10,759 nt of DNA. Origin: Desulfolinea sp964487745. Its GTDB lineage: Bacteria; Chloroflexota; Anaerolineae; Anaerolineales; Villigracilaceae. Shown piece by piece: positions 6,603-10,759 of this stretch. The notes beneath the pieces were generated by a model that was not told the DNA's origin, did not search any database, and saw nothing but the letters and a program-made list of their open reading frames with translations. Every line of letters begins with the position of its first letter. The first letter of the stretch is position 1. The translations under genes and the position numbers were made by a program. The stretch lies in NCBI GenBank assembly GCA_964487745.1, contig CAZASG010000075.1, positions 1 through 10,759 of the forward strand. Reading direction: 5' to 3'.

Positions 6603-7331
6603 ATGGCAACCCGCTCAAGCATTGAGTGGACAGAGTCCACTTGGAATCCCCTCACGGGATGTACCAAAATCAGCCCCGGCTGCAAAAATTGCTATGCTGA
6701 ACGCATGTCAAAACGGCTAAAAGCAATGGGGCAGGAAAAATACATTAACGGTTTTAAATTAACTCAACACCCCTCTGTTCTCGCAGACCCACTATCATGG
6801 AAAAAACCGCAAGTCATCTTTGTTAACTCTATGAGCGATCTTTTCCACAAAGATGTTCCTTTAAGCTTTATCAAAGAAGTTTTTAATGTAATGAAAGAAG
6901 CTCATTGGCATCAATTTCAGGTACTCACAAAACGTGCTGAACGACTGGAAGAATTAAGCTCCGAGCTCGAATGGACAGAAAATATCTGGATGGGCGTCAG
7001 CGTGGAAAACAGCGATTACAAATTCAGAATTGATCACTTGCGAAAAACTGGCGCAAAAACAAAATTCCTTTCACTGGAACCTTTGTTAGGTGAAATTCCC
7101 AAGATGAATTTATCGGGAATAGATTGGGTCATCGTAGGTGGCGAATCGGGTCCAAGATCAAGACCCATAAAAGAGGAATGGGTACTTGATATTCGAGATC
7201 AATGCTTATCGTCCAATGTCCCCTTTTTCTTCAAACAATGGGGGGGCGTGCAAAAGAAAAAAACTGGCCGCCTATTGCAAGGGGAACTGTGGAGCCAAAT
7301 GCCACAAAGTATTCAATTTGCTGGCACATAA
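6603..7331 (+). CDS. phage Gp37/Gp68 family (DUF5131) three-Cys-motif protein, radical-SAM-like
   Basis: The 242-aa product matches the DUF5131/Gp37-Gp68 family by its landmark stretches: SIEWTESTWNPLTGC at 6-20, FVNSMSDLFH, FQVLTKR, WMGVSVEN, SLEPLLGEI, WVIVGGESGPRSRP and FFFKQWGG. C20, C27 and C30 form C-x6-C-x2-C followed by Tyr. This differs from the canonical radical SAM C-x3-C-x2-C but could hold a 4Fe-4S cluster; the family has been related to radical SAM or spore-photoproduct-lyase-like folds. AAAGGAG at 6591-6597 gives a strong start. It follows tcmP on the same strand and is closed by a palindromic terminator, so the two genes form a self-contained unit. A sampled line (7021-7080) has 22/60 G+C. 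Possible roles are nucleic-acid or nucleotide modification; the substrate is unknown. Confidence 0.9.
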   Translation: MATRSSIEWTESTWNPLTGCTKISPGCKNCYAERMSKRLKAMGQEKYINGFKLTQHPSVLADPLSWKKPQVIFVNSMSDLFHKDVPLSFIKEVFNVMKEAHWHQFQVLTKRAERLEELSSELEWTENIWMGVSVENSDYKFRIDHLRKTGAKTKFLSLEPLLGEIPKMNLSGIDWVIVGGESGPRSRPIKEEWVLDIRDQCLSSNVPFFFKQWGGVQKKKTGRLLQGELWSQMPQSIQFAGT

Positions 7332-7337
7332 AATCAC

Positions 7338-7364
7338 AAAAGCTACGAAATTTCGTAGCTTTTT
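7338..7364 (+). terminator. palindromic rho-independent terminator closing the TcmP cassette
   Basis: AAAAGCTACGAAA (7338-7350) is directly followed by its exact complement (7351-7363), a perfect 26-nt palindrome that runs into a T-rich stretch ending TTTTTCTTTTC. It lies 6 nt after the stop codon. With A-runs on one side and T-runs on the other it could act in both directions. Confidence 0.85.
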
Positions 7365-7374
7365 CTTTTCCTCA

Positions 7375-7407
7375 TTGAATATTCATCCCTTTCATGTAAG
7401 ATGAATA
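7375..7407 (+). promoter_or_regulatory. candidate promoter and operator of the TIR-like gene
   Basis: TTGAAT (7375-7380), a 16-nt spacer and TAAGAT (7397-7402) form a moderate sigma70-type promoter, with transcription starting near 7409 and a leader of about 50 nt. TATTCAT (7380-7386) and ATGAATA (7401-7407) form a 7-bp inverted repeat around the spacer and -10 box, a reasonable place for a repressor. The promoter lies after the cassette's terminator, so the TIR gene is probably transcribed independently. Confidence 0.4.
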
Positions 7408-7458
7408 CAAGTTACGTAATTTTATCAGTACGGCACCACATGTAGATAGGAGGATGCA

Positions 7459-7881
7459 ATGCCCAAGCTCAAGACCTACCGTCTCTTTATTAGCCATTCC
7501 TGGGATTACCACGAGTGCTACGAACGACTGGTCAATATCCTCGATTCTGCGCCCAACTTCAAGTGGGCAAATCATTCTGTTCCTAAAGACAAACCCATCC
7601 TCGAACCCAATGAAGATGCCAGCAAGCGAGAACTCATGCAGGAACTCTCCGAGCAAATTCAGGGTGCGCATTGTGTTCTCGTCCTCGCCGGGATGTACGC
7701 CACACACAGCTACTGGATCGAAAAAGAGATCGTGGCCTTTGTCAAAACCGGCAAACCGATCATCGGCATCGTGCCCTGGGGGCAGGAGCAAATTCCTCGT
7801 GTGGTGAGTGACGCCGCCACCGAGATGGTTGGGTGGAATACCGAGTCGATCATCGACGCAATCCGCAAACACGCGCTGTAA
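7459..7881 (+). CDS. TIR-like domain protein, DUF1863/ThsB type
   Basis: This 140-aa protein consists of one TIR-like domain. YRLFISHSW at 7-15 is the first strand and loop, VPKD at 41-44 a conserved turn, CVLVLAGMYATHSYWIEKEIVAF at 72-94 the region with the putative catalytic glutamate (W86, E90, spaced as in the TIR W-C-x-x-E motif), and KPIIGIVPWG at 99-108 a later strand. Prokaryotic TIR proteins of this group, such as ThsB of Thoeris, make cyclic ADP-ribose-type signals from NAD when phage is sensed. AGGAGG at 7448-7453, 5 nt before the ATG, is a strong ribosome binding site. No ThsA-type SIR2 or macro effector is in the window. A sampled line (7681-7740) has 33/60 G+C, unlike the preceding cassette, so it may be resident rather than co-acquired. 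Enzymatic activity is inferred. Confidence 0.88.
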   Translation: MPKLKTYRLFISHSWDYHECYERLVNILDSAPNFKWANHSVPKDKPILEPNEDASKRELMQELSEQIQGAHCVLVLAGMYATHSYWIEKEIVAFVKTGKPIIGIVPWGQEQIPRVVSDAATEMVGWNTESIIDAIRKHAL

Positions 7882-7905
7882 AATGCAAGGATTGCAGGAA
7901 AGTGT

Positions 7906-7933
7906 GTAGGGGCGAAGGATGCTTCGCCCCTAC
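7906..7933 (+). repeat. GTAGGGGCG-type hairpin repeat after the TIR gene
   Basis: GTAGGGGCGAAG (7906-7917) and its exact complement (7922-7933) surround a GATG loop. The next bases are T-rich (TTCTTTATC), so it may terminate transcription. The outer nine bases of both arms are the same as in the hairpin at 2841-2869, while the inner part differs; the two are members of one hairpin family and both lie just after a stop codon. Confidence 0.75.
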
Positions 7934-7952
7934 TTCTTTATCTCTAACTAAA

Positions 7953-7961
7953 TGGTATACT
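7953..7961 (+). promoter_or_regulatory. candidate extended -10 promoter for lepA
   Basis: TGGTATACT (TG at 7953-7954, TATACT at 7956-7961) is an extended -10 element. Two further TATAAA boxes follow at 7970-7975 and 7984-7989. No convincing -35 box is seen. A start near 7968 would put the GC-rich hairpin at 7993-8034 in the lepA leader. Confidence 0.35.
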
Positions 7962-7992
7962 TCCCCCGCTATAAAATCTGAACTATAAAAAC

Positions 7993-8040
7993 GCTCTCGC
8001 CGCCGTCCGCGGCGGCGGGGACGGCGCCTAGAGCCTTTTT
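7993..8040 (+). terminator. GC-rich terminator-like hairpin with two alternative stems, directly upstream of lepA
   Basis: GCTCT (7993-7997) can pair with AGAGC (8030-8034), and GCCGTCC (8002-8008 region) with GGACGGC (8019-8025), followed by TTTTT (8036-8040). A competing local hairpin pairs GCCGCC (7999-8004) with GGCGGC (8011-8016), and the two folds exclude each other. The lepA ATG lies 4 nt after the T-run. It may simply be an intrinsic terminator for upstream read-through, or an attenuator of lepA. Confidence 0.55.
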
Positions 8041-8044
8041 GAAC

Positions 8045-9844
8045 ATGAGCAAGAATATTCGAAACTTTTCCATCATCGCCCATATCGACCACGGCAAGTC
8101 CACCCTCGCCGACCGCCTGCTGCAACTTACCAACACCATCGCAGACCGCGACATGACCGCGCAGGTGCTCGACGACATGGACCTCGAGCGCGAAAAGGGC
8201 GTCACTATCAAAGCCTCGGCCGTTTACATGGACTATGTCGCCGAGGACGGATTGACCTATGACCTCAACCTGATCGATACTCCTGGTCATGTGGATTTTG
8301 GCTACGAGGTCAGCCGCGCGATGAATGCCTGCGAAGGTGCCATCCTCGTTGTGGATGCGACCCAGGGCATCGAAGCCCAAACCCTCGCCAACCTCTACGC
8401 CGCCCTCGAAGCGGACCTTGAAATTATTCCCGTTATCAACAAGATCGACCTCCCTTCAGCGGACCCCGATAGAGTCGCGAACGATGTCGTCAGCCTGCTC
8501 GGTGGGAATCCCGATGATATTTTGCGCATTTCGGCGAAGAATAACATCAACATCCCGGCTGTATTGGAACGTGTTGTTGAACGCGTCCCACCTCCCAGTG
8601 GCGATCCGAAAGCCCCCCTGCGCGCCCTGATCTTTGATACCCACTACGACTCCTACAAAGGCGTCATCGCCTACGTCCGCGTCGTGGACGGGGAGATCAG
8701 CGCCAACGACACCTTTAAGCTGATGTCCACGAATGCGACGTTGAAACCCGTCGAGGTCGGCATTTTCGCCCCCGTAATGAAGACAGCAAAAAAGATCGGC
8801 ACAGGCAAAGTCGGCTATATCGCCACGGGACTCAAAACGGTACAGGACTGTCGCGTCGGGGATACCGTTACGCAAGCACGGGGTCACGCGAGCGATCCGC
8901 TACCGGGCTACCAGACCCCCAAGCCGATGGTATTCGCTGGTATCTATCCCGTTGTGGCGGAAGAATATTCCGAACTCCGCGATGGGCTCGAAAAGCTGCA
9001 ACTGAACGATGCCTCTTTGATCTACGAACCGGAAACCTCCCAGGCGCTGGGGTTTGGCTTCCGTGCCGGTTTTCTCGGTCTCTTCCACATGGAGATCATT
9101 CAGGAGCGTATCGAACGCGAATATGACCTGAATGTGCTTTTCACCGCCCCTTCAGTGGAATACGAAGTACTAATGAAGAGCGGCGAAACGGTACTCGTAG
9201 ATTCACCCGCCGAGCTCCCCGAAGAAGGGGATATCGAAGAGATCCGTGAGCCGTGGATGAATATCGAGATTTTCACGCCGACCGATTATTACGGGCCGAT
9301 TATGGAATTGGTCACCAAGCGGCGCGGCTCCTTCCTCGAGCAGCAGTATCCCGCGCCCAGCCGCGTACAGTTGAATTACGAGATCCCGCTCTCGGAGTTG
9401 ATCGTCGATTTCTTCGATGACTTGAAATCCCGCACGCGCGGCTATGCCTCCCTCGATTACCATCTCGCCGAATATCGCAAAGACGACCTGGTGAAACTCG
9501 AGATCCTCGTTAACGGCGAACCCGTCGATGCGCTGGCAGCCATCGTTCATCGCGATGCAGCCTATCATAAGGGACAAAAACTCATCACCAAGCTGCGCAA
9601 GACTATCCCGCGCCAAATGTTTGATGTTGCGATCCAGGCTGCCGCGGCGGGACGTGTTATCAGCCGCGCCAACGTCAAAGCCCTGCGCAAGGACGTGCTC
9701 GCAAAATGTTATGGTGGTGATGTGTCGCGTAAAAAGAAATTGCTCGAGAAACAGAAAAAGGGTAAGAAACGCATGAAGATGGTCGGCAACGTGGAGATCC
9801 CGCAGGCGGCGTTCATGGCTGTCCTGAAACTCGACGACGATTAG
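8045..9844 (+). CDS. lepA: elongation factor 4 (LepA), ribosome-associated GTPase
   Basis: LepA/EF4 is a translational GTPase that binds the ribosome; back-translocation and a role in 30S biogenesis have both been proposed. The 599-aa product has G1 AHIDHGKST at 12-20, G3 DTPGH at 78-82 and G4 NKID at 132-135, then the EF-G-like domains II, III and V, and the LepA-specific C-terminal domain with its basic end (KKKLLEKQKKGKKRMK) followed by GNVEIPQAAFMAVLK. The length is that of the family (about 600). The frame also offers a TTG at 8039-8041 that would add two residues, but it overlaps the T-run; ATG at 8045 gives the canonical N-terminus MSKNIRNFSIIAHIDHGKST and is preferred. No Shine-Dalgarno is visible. 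An imperfect terminator-like repeat follows the stop. Confidence 0.98.
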   Translation: MSKNIRNFSIIAHIDHGKSTLADRLLQLTNTIADRDMTAQVLDDMDLEREKGVTIKASAVYMDYVAEDGLTYDLNLIDTPGHVDFGYEVSRAMNACEGAILVVDATQGIEAQTLANLYAALEADLEIIPVINKIDLPSADPDRVANDVVSLLGGNPDDILRISAKNNINIPAVLERVVERVPPPSGDPKAPLRALIFDTHYDSYKGVIAYVRVVDGEISANDTFKLMSTNATLKPVEVGIFAPVMKTAKKIGTGKVGYIATGLKTVQDCRVGDTVTQARGHASDPLPGYQTPKPMVFAGIYPVVAEEYSELRDGLEKLQLNDASLIYEPETSQALGFGFRAGFLGLFHMEIIQERIEREYDLNVLFTAPSVEYEVLMKSGETVLVDSPAELPEEGDIEEIREPWMNIEIFTPTDYYGPIMELVTKRRGSFLEQQYPAPSRVQLNYEIPLSELIVDFFDDLKSRTRGYASLDYHLAEYRKDDLVKLEILVNGEPVDALAAIVHRDAAYHKGQKLITKLRKTIPRQMFDVAIQAAAAGRVISRANVKALRKDVLAKCYGGDVSRKKKLLEKQKKGKKRMKMVGNVEIPQAAFMAVLKLDDD

Positions 9845-9850
9845 AGCTTC

Positions 9851-9929
9851 ACCACAGAGAGCATAAAGATCACGGAGAAAAGCTTAAAAAACTCTGTGCT
9901 CTCCGTGTACTCTGTGGTTAATTTTTTTT
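9851..9929 (+). repeat. imperfect inverted repeat with T-run after lepA (ACCACAGAG...CTCTGTGGT)
   Basis: ACCACAGAG (9851-9859) pairs with CTCTGTGGT (9910-9918) and CACGGAGA (9871-9878) with TCTCCGTG (9900-9907), giving a long, interrupted hairpin; an eight-T run follows at 9922-9929. It can act as the lepA terminator. Similar ACCACAGAG/CTCTGTGGT palindromes occur as dispersed intergenic repeats in many bacterial genomes (recollection, not checked). The next ATG begins only 3 nt after the T-run. Confidence 0.7.
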
Positions 9930-9932
9930 AAG

Positions 9933-10759
9933 ATGAAAACCTTCCTTCAAAACGCCAAACGCTGGCTCCCCGGCGCAATTATCAGCATCGGCCTCATCAT
10001 CCTCGTTCTGCGAGCTGTGAATTTGGATGAGATCGCCGAAGCCTTCAAAACTGCAAATCTCACCTATATCGCACTTGCCGGGATCATCAGCGCCCTGTGG
10101 CTGTTGGTACGCGGCATCGTCTGGCGGACCTTGCTCCAAAATCGTCCAACCTATCGCGATACGCTCATCTCCATCGGCGAAGGCTACCTGATGAATAACG
10201 TCCTGCCCTTCCGTTTGGGCGAACTCGGACGTGCCTTCCTCCTCGCCGAAAAGACCGATCTCAAATTTACCGAAATCCTGCCTACCATTGTGGTTGAGCG
10301 CATTTTCGACCTGATCGTTTCAGCCGCCATCCTGATTACGGCTCTTTCCTACGTCGCCGACGCCAAATGGATGCAGCAAAGCGCTCTCGCCAGCGGCGGT
10401 ATCATCCTCTTGGCGATTGTCGTGCTCTATTTCATCGCCAGAAATCAGGCATGGGCATTGGGCATTTTCAACAAACTCTCTGAGCGCATCCCCAAATTGC
10501 AGGAAATCGGCGGTGAGTTGGTCGAATCACTCTTAGCGGGGCTCTCCGTCTTCACCGATGGCTGGCTCTTCTTACGCTTCATCTTTTGGCATCTCTTCAA
10601 TTGGGGCATAGCTATCCTGCAATATATCCTCATTGTTTACGCCTTTGTCCCCAACGCTACACCCGTCTGGGGTCTCTTTACCCTCGGCTTGGCAGCCTTT
10701 GGAAATGCCATCCCCTCCCTGCCCGGCGCGATCGGCACCCTCGAGACAGCCGTCATCAC
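9933..10759 (+). CDS. flippase-like integral membrane protein, UPF0104 / LPG-synthase transmembrane family (partial, 3' end missing)
   Basis: The frame starts at ATG 9933-9935 and runs without a stop to the window edge (275 codons). Hydrophobic segments include LPGAIISIGLIILVLRAV, YIALAGIISALWLLVRGIVW, LIVSAAILITALSYV, GGIILLAIVVLYFIA and FNWGIAILQYILIVYAF. Between them are the family's conserved loops: NNVLPFRLGELGRAFLL near 88-104, IVVERIFDLIV, and NAIPSLPGAIGTLE near the visible end. This fold is the membrane part of MprF-type lysyl-phosphatidylglycerol synthases and of stand-alone proteins thought to move lipid-linked substrates across the membrane; the substrate here is unknown. There is no Shine-Dalgarno, and the ATG directly follows the T-run of the lepA terminator repeat. 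A C-terminal synthase domain, if any, would lie outside the window. Confidence 0.9.
   Translation, partial: MKTFLQNAKRWLPGAIISIGLIILVLRAVNLDEIAEAFKTANLTYIALAGIISALWLLVRGIVWRTLLQNRPTYRDTLISIGEGYLMNNVLPFRLGELGRAFLLAEKTDLKFTEILPTIVVERIFDLIVSAAILITALSYVADAKWMQQSALASGGIILLAIVVLYFIARNQAWALGIFNKLSERIPKLQEIGGELVESLLAGLSVFTDGWLFLRFIFWHLFNWGIAILQYILIVYAFVPNATPVWGLFTLGLAAFGNAIPSLPGAIGTLETAVI

Noticed and set aside
7459..7881. A complete Thoeris system
   Set aside because: Only the TIR-like (ThsB-type) part is present; no ThsA-like SIR2/SLOG or other effector gene is visible on either strand.
5603..7881. A prophage or transposon carrying the cassette
   Set aside because: Although one gene belongs to a phage-named family, there is no integrase, transposase, structural phage gene, tRNA or flanking direct repeat in the window.
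2841..7933. A CRISPR array from the repeated GTAGGGGCG hairpins
   Set aside because: The two copies are about 5 kb apart, differ in their cores and have no regular spacers.
7372..8380. Two long minus-strand open frames (7372-7872 and 7850-8380)
   Set aside because: They lie antisense to the TIR gene and to lepA, both of which have clear family motifs; the minus frames show no recognisable domain and no ribosome binding site.

Overview
The window reads as a bacterial chromosome fragment of about 50-55% G+C. It is most likely from a Chloroflexota of the class Anaerolineae. That assignment is inferred from the general character of the proteins, from hairpin repeats of the GTAGGGGCG...CGCCCCTAC type, and from an MscL with a zinc-ribbon tail. 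No rRNA or other firm taxonomic marker is present.

Layout. Positions 1-2146 (minus strand) hold the end of a peptide/nickel ABC transporter operon: oppD-like ATPase, oppF-like ATPase (joined by an ATGA overlap), then the first codons of a secreted protein, probably the substrate-binding protein, running off the left edge. Positions 2147-2434 form a divergent regulatory region with two back-to-back sigma70-type promoters whose -35 boxes lie 5 nt apart and mirror each other. On the plus strand follow mscL with a C-terminal zinc ribbon (2435-2830), a strong terminator, a UvrD/PcrA helicase (2881-5064), and a NUDIX hydrolase (5138-5602).

The accessory core is 5603-7881. A two-gene cassette (5674-7331) encodes a three-Cys-motif partner protein (TcmP, an S-adenosylmethionine-methyltransferase-like fold) and a Gp37/Gp68-family (DUF5131) protein with a C-x6-C-x2-C cluster near its N-terminus. 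It has its own extended -10 promoter, good ribosome binding sites and a closing 13-bp palindromic terminator. Sampled 60-base lines in it are about 37% G+C against about 55% in its neighbours, so it looks acquired. Behind it, with its own promoter and host-like composition, lies a small TIR-like protein of the DUF1863/ThsB type. The cassette, possibly with the TIR protein, is the best candidate here for a little-described defence or modification system.

The right part is housekeeping again: lepA (elongation factor 4, 8045-9844) and a partial multi-pass membrane protein of the UPF0104/LPG-synthase transmembrane family (9933 to the edge). uvrD, lepA and the last gene all start 3-5 nt after the T-tract of a terminator-like hairpin and have no visible Shine-Dalgarno. 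The other well-resolved genes (oppD, oppF, mscL, tcmP, the Gp37/Gp68 gene, the TIR gene) have clear ones.
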